DNA of 64,000 nt from an uncultured Ruminococcus sp. Lineage in GTDB: Bacteria; Bacillota; Clostridia; Oscillospirales; Acutalibacteraceae. The stretch is taken from NCBI GenBank assembly GCA_900539465.1, contig UQCF01000002.1:62001-126000 (forward strand), given 5' to 3'. Both the position numbers and the translations under genes were made by a program. How positions within the stretch are numbered: position 1 is the stretch's first letter; each line of letters starts with the position of its first letter. Positions 35,223 to 44,949 of this stretch are shown here, piece after piece. The notes below the pieces were generated by a model. It was not told where the DNA came from. It saw nothing but the letters and a program-made list of their open reading frames with translations, and made no database searches.

Positions 35223-38200
35223 ATGACCGAAAGATGGGAAGACCCAAAGATTTTTAAAATAAATAAAGAGGACGGGCACGTTATCTCAATGCCTTATGAC
35301 AGCCCCGAAAAAGCGGCTCTCGGAGAAGAGAGCGAGTATAAATTGCTTTTAAACGGCGAGTGGAAGTTCTATTGGCAGTTGGGCTTTGACCAAGGATTGC
35401 CTGAGGGCTTTTATAAAGACGATTTTGACTGTGAGGGCTGGGGCGATATAACCGTTCCGTCGCTTTGGCAGCTCAAGGGCTACGGCGTGCCGGTTTATTA
35501 TGCGAGCACATTCCCGAGAGCCGTGTGCCGCAGAAAAAATAAAATCCCAACAATAGACCACGCCTGTCAGGAGGTCGGAATTTACCGCAGAGATTTTACT
35601 CTTCCTCAAAACTTTGACGGCAGAGAAATCTTTCTCCACTTCGGCGCGTGCAAATCCGCACTGGAGGTATATATAAACGGCGAATTTGTCGGCTATTCGC
35701 AGGGCTCAATGACTCCGCACGAGTTTGACGTCACCCGTTTTTTGCGCGAGGGCAAAAATAACGTCACCGCCGTTGTTTACAGATACAGTGACGCAACATA
35801 TTTAGAGGGTCAGGATATGTGGAATATGTCCGGCATATACAGAGACGTTTATCTCTATGCCGAGCCGAGTGTTTGCATAAGAGATTTTTTTGTTAAAACA
35901 AGGTTTGATAAAGATTTTAACAATGCAGAACTTACTTTAGACGTGTATTTAAAAAATTATTCCGACTCATCTTTTTCGGGTATACTTTCTGCTGTGCTTC
36001 TAAATGAAGACGGCGTGCAGATAGGCGACAAAGGCTTTATTTTAAAAGAGGGCAAAAGCACCGGCTTCACTTTTAAAAAGCTTGTTGAGTCGCCGCGCAA
36101 ATGGTTTGCCGAAAGTCCGGAGCTTTATAAACTTTGCATTTCGCTTTTAAAGGGCGGCGAGTGCGTCTGCTCAAAGTGCATTGACATCGGCTTTAAGCAA
36201 ATAGATTTTTACGGCGAAAAAATTTATGCAAACGGCAAGCCTCTTATGATATACGGCGTAAACAGGCATGACTTTGACCCCGACAACGGCTGGGCTGTGC
36301 CGAAAGAGCGTTATTTAGAAGATATTTTGATAATGAAGCGCAATAATATAAACGCCGTCAGAACAAGTCATTACCCCGATGACCCGCTTTTTTATGAGCT
36401 ATGCGACAAATACGGCTTGTGGGTCATGGATGAGTGCGACCTCGAAAGCCACGGAGTCCGCAGGAAAAATGTGCCCAGCAGTGACCCGAAATGGACGGGA
36501 GCGGCGTGCGACAGAATGGAGCGCATGGTTCTGCGCGACCGCAACCACCCGTGCGTATTTATGTGGTCGCTCGGCAACGAGGCAGGTGACGGCGACAACT
36601 TCTTAAAGATGAAAGAGGCGGCGCTGAAGTTTGACGACACAAGAAAGTTCCACTACGAGGGCGATTTTGATTTTTCAAAGAGCGATGTCATAAGCCGAAT
36701 GTACCCGACCGAGGAGCAAATGAAAAAGCTCGGCAATAAAGAGGAAATAACCGTAAGCTTTATTGACAACATCACCAACGCTCTGGCGGCAGACAACAAG
36801 CCAATTAAAAAATCAGATTATGTCGGCAGGCCTGTAATACTTTGCGAATACGCTCATGCCATGGAAAACAGCCTCGGCAATTTTCAGGAATACATGGATG
36901 ATTTTGAAAAGTACGACAATATGTGCGGCGGTTTTATATGGGATTTTGTCGATCAGGCAATAAGAATAAAAAAAGACGGCAAAGAAAAATGGACTTACGG
37001 CTCGGACTACGAAAAGAAAGAGCCGCGAAGCAAAAAATACAACCGAATAAACCTGACGGCAATCAGCGGCAGCAACACATATTTTAATGCCAATGGAATT
37101 GTAGCTGCGGACAGAACGCCGCACCCGAGTATATATGAGGTTAAAAAGGTTTATGCACCAGTGAGAATTTTGCCGAAGGACATTGAAAAAGGCATATTCA
37201 CTTTTAAAAGCAGATTTTTAAACAATGACCTCAGCAGTTATGTTTTGGAATGTATCATAACCGCGGACGGCGAAGAAATCAGCAATGCCTCTCTTGACGG
37301 CTTTAATGTTGAGCCTCTCGGCGAGCGAGAAATCAAAATCGGTTATAATATTGATTCCTTACCCGATAAAGAGTGCATCATAACCTTTTCTCTCAAGACC
37401 AAAAGAGATATGCCGTGGGCAAAACAGGGCTACGAGCAGTGCTTTGACCAATACATAATAAAGTCTGCTGCCGGAAAGAGCGTTGAGCATAACGGCGATA
37501 GGCTCACCGCGAGCAAAAAATCGGGAACCGTCACGGTGAACGGCAAAGATTTTTTTGCCGCAGTTGAAAACGGCAGGCTTGTTTCGCTCAATTACGGCGG
37601 AACGGAAATGCTCAAAACTCCGCTGACTCCGAATTATTTCAGAGCACTGACGGATAATGACAGAGGCTCGCTAAACTTTGTGCCTCCGCTTATAAGACTT
37701 AATCCAAAATACAGATATGAGCACGTTGGCGAGAGAGCCAAAGGCAAAACCTGCGGCTTTAATCTGAATACGGACGGCAGTGTACGGGTCGAAGCTTCAT
37801 TCATGGCAAAATACATGAAAAAAGTAAGAATGAATTATACATTTTACCCGGACGGTACGGTTAAAATCGAACACGGCGGCACACCGATGCTTATAGATAT
37901 GCTTCGCTTTGGCACAAGCTTTGCGCTGGCAGGCAAATATAAAAATATTTTGTGGTACGGCAGAGGACCGCAGGAGAATTATTGCGACAGAAAAACAGGC
38001 GCAAAAATCGCTTTGCATAAAATGACCGTCAGAGAGCTTCAGCATTTATATATGCGCCCGCAAGAGAACGGCTGTAGAACGGACGTAAGATATATAGAGC
38101 TTACGGACGACAGCGGTAACGGTATAAAGATAGAGAGCACGGATATGCCACTTTCGTTCAATGCGTGGAATTATACGCAGGAAATGCTTGAAAAAGCAGA

Positions 38201-38363
38201 GCACATCCACGAGCTTAAATATGACGACATAACCGAGCTGAGCATAGACCTTTCGCAGTGCGGCGTAGGCGGAGATATGCCGGGCATGGCGTGCCTGAGA
38301 AAACCGTATATAATGCACAGCAAAAAAGAATATAAATACTCATTCACGATAAGTAAAATATAA
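35223..38363 (+). CDS. lacZ: Beta-galactosidase, glycoside hydrolase family 2
   Basis: 1046 residues from the ATG at 35223 (AAAGGGTG upstream). Full LacZ-type domain order: jelly-roll sugar-binding (EVGIYRRDFTLP, YINGEFVGYSQGSMTPHEFDVT), immunoglobulin-like, TIM barrel (GVNRHDFDPDNG, AVRTSHYPDDPLFYELCDKYGLWVMDECDLESHG), acid/base glutamate in WSLGNEAGDG, nucleophile glutamate in ILCEYAHAMENSLG, then the beta-galactosidase small-chain-like domain (GRGPQENYCDR). No signal peptide, so it acts in the cytoplasm on imported lactose or other beta-galactosides. No transporter is adjacent. Confidence 0.95.
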   Translation: MTERWEDPKIFKINKEDGHVISMPYDSPEKAALGEESEYKLLLNGEWKFYWQLGFDQGLPEGFYKDDFDCEGWGDITVPSLWQLKGYGVPVYYASTFPRAVCRRKNKIPTIDHACQEVGIYRRDFTLPQNFDGREIFLHFGACKSALEVYINGEFVGYSQGSMTPHEFDVTRFLREGKNNVTAVVYRYSDATYLEGQDMWNMSGIYRDVYLYAEPSVCIRDFFVKTRFDKDFNNAELTLDVYLKNYSDSSFSGILSAVLLNEDGVQIGDKGFILKEGKSTGFTFKKLVESPRKWFAESPELYKLCISLLKGGECVCSKCIDIGFKQIDFYGEKIYANGKPLMIYGVNRHDFDPDNGWAVPKERYLEDILIMKRNNINAVRTSHYPDDPLFYELCDKYGLWVMDECDLESHGVRRKNVPSSDPKWTGAACDRMERMVLRDRNHPCVFMWSLGNEAGDGDNFLKMKEAALKFDDTRKFHYEGDFDFSKSDVISRMYPTEEQMKKLGNKEEITVSFIDNITNALAADNKPIKKSDYVGRPVILCEYAHAMENSLGNFQEYMDDFEKYDNMCGGFIWDFVDQAIRIKKDGKEKWTYGSDYEKKEPRSKKYNRINLTAISGSNTYFNANGIVAADRTPHPSIYEVKKVYAPVRILPKDIEKGIFTFKSRFLNNDLSSYVLECIITADGEEISNASLDGFNVEPLGEREIKIGYNIDSLPDKECIITFSLKTKRDMPWAKQGYEQCFDQYIIKSAAGKSVEHNGDRLTASKKSGTVTVNGKDFFAAVENGRLVSLNYGGTEMLKTPLTPNYFRALTDNDRGSLNFVPPLIRLNPKYRYEHVGERAKGKTCGFNLNTDGSVRVEASFMAKYMKKVRMNYTFYPDGTVKIEHGGTPMLIDMLRFGTSFALAGKYKNILWYGRGPQENYCDRKTGAKIALHKMTVRELQHLYMRPQENGCRTDVRYIELTDDSGNGIKIESTDMPLSFNAWNYTQEMLEKAEHIHELKYDDITELSIDLSQCGVGGDMPGMACLRKPYIMHSKKEYKYSFTISKI

Positions 38364-38364
38364 A

Positions 38365-38401
38365 AATCGGGTCTGCTCGGCTGAATGCGGCAGACCCGAT
38401 T
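38365..38401. terminator. Bidirectional terminator between lacZ and the GNAT gene
   Basis: A perfect 12-bp stem (38365-38376 with 38390-38401) between convergent genes, with A/T-rich flanks on both sides. Confidence 0.85.
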
Positions 38402-38412
38402 ATTGTTTAAAG

Positions 38413-38898
38413 TTAAAGTGCTATATAGTGCGGAATTATATCTTCATACTCGCCGTTTTTCATAAGAAAACCGTTTGGTATTGTGCCGAGCGGAACAAAC
38501 CCGAGCTTTTCGTATAAATGCCGCGCGGAGTAGTTTGTTTTAACGACCGCGTTAAACTGCAAAATGCGAAAACCGCATTCTTTGCCCTGCTGTATGCAGT
38601 CTTTAACAAGTGCTTCGCCTATATGATTGCCGCGCTTGTCTTTTTTTACGGCGTAGCTCGCATTGCAGATGTGAACGCATCTGCCGACATTGTTCGGGTG
38701 AAGAATATAAAGCCCCACAACCTCATCTTCTGAAAGTGCAACAGCGCAGTACGTTTGCGAAGAGAAAAATTCTTTTGCAGAGTCTTCTGTCAGCTTCTCT
38801 GTTTGAGGAAAGGCGATGCCGTCCTCCACTATGTCGTTCCAGATTTCTGCCATGGCTTTGATGTCGTCATCTTTAAAAGCTCTTATTTTTATGCTCAT
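38413..38898 (-). CDS. GNAT-family N-acetyltransferase
   Basis: 161 residues. The acetyl-CoA loop is KDKRGNHIGEALVKDCIQQG, preceded by the core strand HICNASYAV and followed by LQFNAVVKTNYSARHLYEKLGF, the typical ending. The acceptor is unknown; it resembles the phosphinothricin/L-amino acid acetyltransferase-like group. It is the last gene of a minus-strand operon with the sugar isomerase-like and SGNH genes; the gap to the upstream gene is 7 bp. Confidence 0.85.
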   Translation of the reverse strand: MSIKIRAFKDDDIKAMAEIWNDIVEDGIAFPQTEKLTEDSAKEFFSSQTYCAVALSEDEVVGLYILHPNNVGRCVHICNASYAVKKDKRGNHIGEALVKDCIQQGKECGFRILQFNAVVKTNYSARHLYEKLGFVPLGTIPNGFLMKNGEYEDIIPHYIAL

Positions 38899-38905
38899 TT
38901 GTTTA

Positions 38906-39775
38906 TCATTCCCAAAAATTCTTTAGGAAATTTACGGCGTCGGCAATGTCTTTTGCCGGGTCGTCACCGACTTCTCTTTCTATTGTCAAAAATCCCTTGT
39001 AGCCTATGTCATGGAGTGCGGCAAGATATTCTTTAAACGGAACATTGCCTTTGCCGAGGGGTACCTCTTCAAACGAGGGACCGCTTGTGACGTGTTCGCC
39101 TGCGGCAAGCTCATTTTCTGCGCCGGGCATACCGTAAACAATTTCCGGGTCAAGATAATAATTTCTCACACCGTCTTTTGCATGGGTGTGAACTATGTAA
39201 TCTTTAAGGTTATACACTGCCTTAACAGGGTCGTCGCCCGTTACCATAACAAGGTTTGCAGGGTCAAGGTTTACGCCAACGCCCCTTGAGCCGAGAGAGT
39301 CAAGAAAACTCTTGAGCGTCAGAGAAGTTTCGGGACCCGTTTCGACGGCAAAGTGTGCGCCTATTTCGTCCGCATAGCGGCTGAGCTCATAGCAAGACTC
39401 TTGCATAAGCTTATATCTGTCGTGGTTTTTGTCGGCAGGCACAACACCGATATGTGTGGTGACTATATCCGTTCCAAGCTCTTTTGCAAGGTCAAGAATC
39501 CTCTTTGATTTTTCTATCCTCTGCGCGTTTTGCTCTTTGTAAACAAATCCGCCTCCGCCGAGGTCACCGCAAAGAGCCGAGATAACAAGTCCGTTATCGG
39601 CAACAAGATTTTTAAATTCATGCCTTTTTTGCTCCGAAAGATTTTCGGGTGCCATTTCTCCGTTTGAGGCATAAACCTGAATACCGTCCGCACCGACTTC
39701 CGCCGCTTTTTTTACAGCGTCATATATAGGCAGACGAAAACTGTCTACAATTACGCCGATAGGAAAATTATTCAC
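38906..39775 (-). CDS. Sugar phosphate isomerase/epimerase-like TIM-barrel protein
   Basis: 289 residues from a GTG at 39775, chosen because GGGAGG lies 7 nt upstream; a TTG at 39796 would put this ribosome-binding site inside the gene. The xylose-isomerase-like TIM-barrel (AP endonuclease 2 superfamily) is recognised from AAEVGADGIQVYAS, VTTHIGVVP, FAVETGPE, GVNLDPANLV, VHTHAKDG and FLTIERE, which carry metal-binding His, Asp and Glu. Family members epimerise or isomerise keto sugars or inositols. It lies 17 bp after the SGNH gene. Confidence 0.85.
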   Translation of the reverse strand: MNNFPIGVIVDSFRLPIYDAVKKAAEVGADGIQVYASNGEMAPENLSEQKRHEFKNLVADNGLVISALCGDLGGGGFVYKEQNAQRIEKSKRILDLAKELGTDIVTTHIGVVPADKNHDRYKLMQESCYELSRYADEIGAHFAVETGPETSLTLKSFLDSLGSRGVGVNLDPANLVMVTGDDPVKAVYNLKDYIVHTHAKDGVRNYYLDPEIVYGMPGAENELAAGEHVTSGPSFEEVPLGKGNVPFKEYLAALHDIGYKGFLTIEREVGDDPAKDIADAVNFLKNFWE

Positions 39776-39792
39776 AGTAACTCCTCCCAAAA

Positions 39793-40410
39793 TCAAAGAT
39801 TAAAAGCCTTGAGCCATTCTTCTTTTAAAAATTCGTGACCTGCCGGGGTGGGGTGAACGCCGTCTTTGAGCCAATATGATGTGGGCGTATTTTCGCAGAA
39901 TTTATCAAGTTTATCCTGAGTCGGGATAAATATAAGACCGTATTTTTCTGCAACTTTTTTTGCCTTTTCTGCATTTGCTCTGACGCCCGTGTCAAAATAT
40001 TCCCACTCTTTTTCGGTGGCGGTTCCCTTTAAAACAAACGGCTCAAAAATCGCAATTTTAATTTTGGGAAGTGCCTTGGTTACGTCTTCAATGAGCATTG
40101 TCAGCAGCTCTTCATATCTTTCGCTGCTAAAACAGTCTTTATAATCAACACTGTGCCAAACATCGTTTACGCCGATAAGAACGCTCATATAATCGGGCTT
40201 TAATGCAACGATGTCTTCACGGTAGCGAGCATATAAATGAGTTGAACGGTTGCCGCTTATGCCCTTGTTGATGAATGTGTATTTGCCGGGTTCCTTTTTG
40301 CCGAGCGACGCCGCAACAAGGTTGGGGTAACCTTCGCCGAGGCTCGCAATGTTGTCATAATGTCTGTCGGCGTCCGTTATGGAATCGCCTTGAAAAAGTA
40401 TTGTTTTCAT
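39793..40410 (-). CDS. SGNH/GDSL-type esterase
   Basis: 205 residues from the ATG at 40410. Block I is ILFQGDSITDADR (Gly-Asp-Ser nucleophile), block II glycine in INKGISGNRS, block III in LIGVNDVWH (Asn) and block V DGVHPTPAGHEF (catalytic Asp-X-X-His). There is no signal peptide, so it is probably a cytoplasmic deacetylase of sugars or oligosaccharides. An in-frame ATG at 40422 is an alternative start with a weak site further upstream. First gene of the three-gene minus operon, divergent from the acyltransferase pair at 40.6 kb. Confidence 0.87.
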   Translation of the reverse strand: MKTILFQGDSITDADRHYDNIASLGEGYPNLVAASLGKKEPGKYTFINKGISGNRSTHLYARYREDIVALKPDYMSVLIGVNDVWHSVDYKDCFSSERYEELLTMLIEDVTKALPKIKIAIFEPFVLKGTATEKEWEYFDTGVRANAEKAKKVAEKYGLIFIPTQDKLDKFCENTPTSYWLKDGVHPTPAGHEFLKEEWLKAFNL

Positions 40411-40624
40411 AATAGTTTGCATGCCGAAAGGCAGCTCTCCTCTCTTAGAAACATTTTTGAAATTTCTCAGAATTATTTCTAAATTATTATACATTCAAAA
40501 TTATACTAAAACAAGACCTAAAACAAAAGATGACAATATTTTTAAAAAGACTTGAAAAGTGCTTGTTAAAGTATTATCATATAATTTAAAATTGATACAT
40601 ATACCTAATCGGGAGGTGAGGCCT

Positions 40625-42031
40625 GTGGTGTTCTCAAGCTTGTTTTTTCTTTTTGTGTTTTTGCCCGTAACTCTTATATTGCAGCACTTTATGCCGGATA
40701 TAAAAAAGAAAAATGCGGTGATTTTAATTGCATCGCTTTTCTTTTACGCATGGGGCGAGCCCAAGTGGATAGTGCTGATGATAGCGGTGTCGCTGATTGA
40801 CTATATAGCCGGACTTTTCATAAACATTTTTCGCGGACGTGTCGGTGCAAAAATCGCAATGATTTCCGCCGCGGTGCTGACTCTCGGTGCTCTTATAGTC
40901 TTTAAATACATGAACTTCCTGACGGGAAATATCGACTCGCTTTTCGGCACGTCAATCAAAACAAACATAGCGCTGCCGATAGGTATTTCGTTCTATACTT
41001 TCCAGGCACTTTCTTATGTTATAGACGTTTATCGCGGTGACGTTAAGTGCCAAAAAAATTATTTTAAGCTTTTGCTTTATGTCAGCATGTTCCCGCAGCT
41101 CATAGCGGGTCCGATTGTAAGATACAGCGATGTTGAAAAAGAGATAACCTGCCGCACCGTAACTTACAAAGAAATATCACAGGGTATAACAAGGTTTGTG
41201 ATAGGACTTTTTAAAAAAGCCGTTTTTGCAAATATGCTCGGCGAGCTTGCCTCAACTTATCTTGACGGTGATTTAAGCTCCGTGAGCGCGGTTCAGGGCT
41301 GGCTCGCAATATTCGCCTATTTCTTCCAGATTTATTTTGACTTTGCAGGATATTCCGACATGGCGATAGGCCTCGGCAAAATTATGGGCTTCAATTTCCC
41401 CGAAAACTTCAAGTATCCGTATGCTTCAAAGTCAATTACGGAGTTTTGGCGCCGCTGGCATATAACTCTCAGCTCGTTTTTTAGAGATTATGTCTATATT
41501 CCGCTCGGCGGCAACAAAAAAAATCATATTTTCAATATGCTTGTCGTCTGGGTTCTCACGGGATTTTGGCACGGTGCAAGCTGGAACTTTATGCTCTGGG
41601 GATTTTATTATTTTGTTTTGCTCGTGCTCGAAAAGAAAGTTTACGGTGAAAAGCTTAAAAAACTGCCTGCAATAGTTCAGCATATTTATTCGGTGCTCGC
41701 TGTTCTTATCGGCTGGATTTTCTTCTATTACGAAGACCTTTCAAAAGCAGGCGGATTGTTCAAAGCCATGCTCGGCTTTAACGGTTTTGCCCATGCGGGC
41801 GACGGCATAATAATAATTAACCGCATTGTTTTGCTCATAGCCGCAATTCTCGCTTCAACTCCGCTTGTGACGGCGGCGGTCAAAAAGCTTTTTGTGATTT
41901 TAAGAAAAACAAACCACGGCAAAGAAACAGAGCAGGTAATAACAATCGTGTTCCAGGCGGTGACAATGTTTATTTGCGTTGCGGCACTTGTAGGTTCAAC
42001 CTATAACCCGTTTTTGTATTTCAGATTTTAA
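40625..42031 (+). CDS. MBOAT-family membrane O-acyltransferase (AlgI/DltB/PatA-like)
   Basis: 468 residues from a GTG at 40625 (GGGAGGTGAG upstream). At least ten membrane segments. The MBOAT core is seen as PQLIAGPIVRY, FFQIYFDFAGYSDMAIGLGKIMGFNFPENF, SITEFWRRWHITLSSFFRDYVYIPLGG and the catalytic histidine in GFWHGASWNFMLWG. Such proteins pass acyl groups, usually acetyl, across the membrane to a surface polysaccharide. A TATAAT at 40580-40585 probably drives transcription. It is paired with the DHHW protein directly downstream. Confidence 0.93.
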   Translation: MVFSSLFFLFVFLPVTLILQHFMPDIKKKNAVILIASLFFYAWGEPKWIVLMIAVSLIDYIAGLFINIFRGRVGAKIAMISAAVLTLGALIVFKYMNFLTGNIDSLFGTSIKTNIALPIGISFYTFQALSYVIDVYRGDVKCQKNYFKLLLYVSMFPQLIAGPIVRYSDVEKEITCRTVTYKEISQGITRFVIGLFKKAVFANMLGELASTYLDGDLSSVSAVQGWLAIFAYFFQIYFDFAGYSDMAIGLGKIMGFNFPENFKYPYASKSITEFWRRWHITLSSFFRDYVYIPLGGNKKNHIFNMLVVWVLTGFWHGASWNFMLWGFYYFVLLVLEKKVYGEKLKKLPAIVQHIYSVLAVLIGWIFFYYEDLSKAGGLFKAMLGFNGFAHAGDGIIIINRIVLLIAAILASTPLVTAAVKKLFVILRKTNHGKETEQVITIVFQAVTMFICVAALVGSTYNPFLYFRF

Positions 42032-42055
42032 CTTTTGCTCTCGGAGGTGAATCCT

Positions 42056-43510
42056 ATGCAGAATAACGATAAATTTAAAAAAGGTCCGGAAGTGCCTCGG
42101 TTTTTTTCCAACAAACCGCTCCCTCTGCCAAAGAGAGAAAAAGTCATAGAAAATCCTAAAAACCTTGACGGCGGTTTTTCAAACCTCAGAAAAAAGATTC
42201 CGCTTATAACAAAGCTTTATATGGTGTCTGCCGCGCTTTTTGCTTTTACTCTTTTTGTTATGGGATTTATCAGTGTTGCGGATAAAGACAAAACTGTGTC
42301 AAAAGCCGAAAACAGAGCGCTGGCAAAGCGCCCGGAGTTCAGCTTTGCCGCACTTAAGGACGGCAGCTACACAGTGGATTTTGAAAATTATTATTCCGAT
42401 AATTTTCCTGCGAGAGATTTTTTTATAAAAGTCAACAGAAAAATCGGCGAAGTTTTAACGCAGTTTTCTGCCGGTGACGACGGCGAGGTTATAGTCTCTG
42501 TTGAGCGCAAGGACGAAGATTTTGCGGGCGAGGGCGTTGATCTCGGGCAAAAAACCACACAGGCAACGACAGAATCCGCAACACAGGGCATGAAAGATAA
42601 CACCGCGGACGTTACGCCCGATAACGAAGCGACTGTAAGGGGCTCTATAATAATAAGCGGCAACAGAGCTATGGAGATATACTCATACAGCGAAAGCTCT
42701 GTAAAAAATTATGCGAATATAATCAATTCCGCCGCAAAGGCGATGCCTGCCGGCACAAAATTCTATTCGCTTATCGCTCCCACGGCTGTGGAATTTTACG
42801 GCACAAAAACTTACAGAACCGGTGTCCACTCGCAGCGTGACGCAATTAAAAACGCATACTCAATGCTTGATGATTCAATAATAAAGGTTGACGCATATTC
42901 TTCTCTTGTTGATAAATCAAAAGAATATATTTATTTCAGAACCGACCACCACTGGACGGCGAGGGGAGCATACTACGCATACAGCGCGTTCTGTGATGCC
43001 GCAGGAGCCACCGCACCTGCCATAACGGACTTTAAAACGCATAACATAGACGGATTTGTCGGCTCGCTGTATCGCTCGTCTCAGGCCTCGGTGCTTAAAA
43101 AGGACCCTGATTATGTTGAGTGCTTTGAACTTTTGGTTGATGCGACAAACATGGTCTATTCTTCACAGGCGATGACCGACGGCGCAAAGACTTATATAGT
43201 CGCAAACAAGGTGAGCGGCGACAATAAATATCTTGCATTTATTTCGGGTGACCAGCCGATTGAAAAGATAACCACAAGCGTCAAGAACGGCAAAAAGATA
43301 CTCGTTTTAAAAGAATCTTTCGGCAATGCGTTTGTGCCTTTCCTTTGCAACAATTATGAAGAGGTTTATGTTGTTGACCCGCGCAAGATTGACATGAACC
43401 TGCCTGAGTTTGTAAAAACAAACGGCATACAAGAGGTTTTGGCAATAAATTACAGCTTCGGTCTGTCAAACAAAACTTATTGCAGCGCGCTTAATAATTT
43501 AATAAAATAA
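42056..43510 (+). CDS. DHHW-family (AlgX/AlgJ-like) partner of the acyltransferase
   Basis: 484 residues from the ATG at 42056 (CGGAGGTGA upstream). A cytoplasmic tail of about 60 residues leads to one membrane anchor (YMVSAALFAFTLFVMGFISV) and an extracytoplasmic SGNH-like domain. The family signature is RTDHHWTARGAYYAYSAF. LKESFGNAFVPFL probably holds the SGNH-type serine. A Thr/Glu-rich low-complexity linker lies at about 155-190. Family members complete acetylation of exopolysaccharide or cell-wall polymers with an MBOAT partner, which is the gene 24 bp upstream. Confidence 0.9.
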   Translation: MQNNDKFKKGPEVPRFFSNKPLPLPKREKVIENPKNLDGGFSNLRKKIPLITKLYMVSAALFAFTLFVMGFISVADKDKTVSKAENRALAKRPEFSFAALKDGSYTVDFENYYSDNFPARDFFIKVNRKIGEVLTQFSAGDDGEVIVSVERKDEDFAGEGVDLGQKTTQATTESATQGMKDNTADVTPDNEATVRGSIIISGNRAMEIYSYSESSVKNYANIINSAAKAMPAGTKFYSLIAPTAVEFYGTKTYRTGVHSQRDAIKNAYSMLDDSIIKVDAYSSLVDKSKEYIYFRTDHHWTARGAYYAYSAFCDAAGATAPAITDFKTHNIDGFVGSLYRSSQASVLKKDPDYVECFELLVDATNMVYSSQAMTDGAKTYIVANKVSGDNKYLAFISGDQPIEKITTSVKNGKKILVLKESFGNAFVPFLCNNYEEVYVVDPRKIDMNLPEFVKTNGIQEVLAINYSFGLSNKTYCSALNNLIK

Positions 43511-43580
43511 AAAAGCCGTTACGGCTAAAAATATAACAAAGACCGGTCTTTTACGGCCACCAAATAACGGAGGTATTCAA

Positions 43581-44930
43581 ATGGTTTTTAAAAGCAAATA
43601 TTTACAGTCGGTTTATGACAAAACGGTAGAGAAAAATCCCGTTCAGCTTGAGTTTATACAGGCTGTCGGTGAAGTGCTTGAGTCACTTGAGCCGGTTGTG
43701 GAGAAAAATCCTATTCTTGAGCAGATGAATATAATCGAGCGTCTCGTGATGCCCGAGAGAGTTGTTCTCTTCAGAGTTACATGGGTAGACGACAGCGGCA
43801 AAGTCAGAGTCAACAAGGGCTTCCGCGTTCAGTTTAACTCTGCCATAGGACCTTATAAGGGCGGACTTCGTTTTCACCCGTCGGTAAATCTTTCGGTTAT
43901 GAAATTCCTCGGCTTTGAGCAGATATTCAAAAACAGTCTTACGGGTCTTGCAATCGGCGGCGGTAAGGGCGGCTCCGACTTTGACCCCAAGGGCAAGTCC
44001 GAGGGCGAAATCATGAGATTCTGCCAAAGCTTTATGACAGAGCTTTCAAAGCATATCGGTGCGGATACAGACGTCCCCGCAGGCGACATCGGCGTAGGCG
44101 CAAGAGAAATCGGCTATATGTACGGTCAGTATAAAAAGCTTCGCAACGAGTTCACGGGCGTTCTTACCGGCAAGAGCCTCTCATACGGCGGCTCTCTTGT
44201 AAGAACAGAGGCAACCGGCTACGGCCTTTGCTATTTCGCACAGGAAATGCTCTCTAACATGAAAAACGATTCTTTCAACGGCAAAACCGTTGTTATTTCG
44301 GGCTCCGGCAATGTTGCGATTTATGCGGCAGAAAAGGCTATGCAGCTCGGCGCAAAGGTTGTTGCAATGTCGGATTCTTCCGGATATATCTACGACAAAG
44401 ACGGCGTAAAGCTCGACATTATAAAACAGCTTAAAGAGGTTGAGAGAAAACGTATTAAAGAATATGTTGCGGCAGTGCCTGCGGCGGAGTATCACGAGGG
44501 CTGCAAAAATATTTGGGGCATTAAGTGCGATATAGCGCTTCCTTGTGCAACACAGAACGAGCTTGACGAAGAAGCTGCCGAAAAATTGGTTGCAAACGGC
44601 GTTAAAGCCGTTGCAGAGGGCGCAAACATGCCTTGTACTCCCGAAGCGGTTAAGTGCTTCCACGACAGCGGTATTCTCTTCGGACCCGCTAAGGCGGCAA
44701 ACGCAGGCGGCGTTGCAACTTCGGCACTTGAAATGAGCCAGAACTCAATTCGCTACAGCTGGACATTTGACGAAGTTGACGAAAAGCTCAAATCAATCAT
44801 GAAAGACATTTTCCACAACGCATACAATGCGTCGGTTAAATACGGCCACGAGGGCGACCTTGTTGTCGGTGCTAATATCGCAGGATTTGAAAAGGTTGCG
44901 GACGCAATGCTCGCACAGGGCGTTATCTGA
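43581..44930 (+). CDS. gdhA: Glutamate dehydrogenase (NADP-type)
   Basis: 449 residues, the usual size of the hexameric bacterial enzyme that makes glutamate from 2-oxoglutarate and ammonium. The substrate site is KGGLRFHPSVNLSVMKFLGFEQIFKNSLTG cut into KGGLRFHP and FLGFEQIFKN blocks, with the catalytic lysine in GGGKGGSDFDP. The nucleotide-binding fold has SGSGNVAIYAAEKA. The dispensable NADP preference is inferred from family resemblance. CGGAGG precedes the ATG. A lipoprotein gene follows 19 bp later. Confidence 0.96.
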   Translation: MVFKSKYLQSVYDKTVEKNPVQLEFIQAVGEVLESLEPVVEKNPILEQMNIIERLVMPERVVLFRVTWVDDSGKVRVNKGFRVQFNSAIGPYKGGLRFHPSVNLSVMKFLGFEQIFKNSLTGLAIGGGKGGSDFDPKGKSEGEIMRFCQSFMTELSKHIGADTDVPAGDIGVGAREIGYMYGQYKKLRNEFTGVLTGKSLSYGGSLVRTEATGYGLCYFAQEMLSNMKNDSFNGKTVVISGSGNVAIYAAEKAMQLGAKVVAMSDSSGYIYDKDGVKLDIIKQLKEVERKRIKEYVAAVPAAEYHEGCKNIWGIKCDIALPCATQNELDEEAAEKLVANGVKAVAEGANMPCTPEAVKCFHDSGILFGPAKAANAGGVATSALEMSQNSIRYSWTFDEVDEKLKSIMKDIFHNAYNASVKYGHEGDLVVGANIAGFEKVADAMLAQGVI

Positions 44931-44949
44931 TAAAAACGGAGTGAATATA

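Noticed and set aside
43515..43528. AGCCGTTACGGCT as a terminator after the DHHW gene
   Set aside because: The stem is short and no T-run follows.
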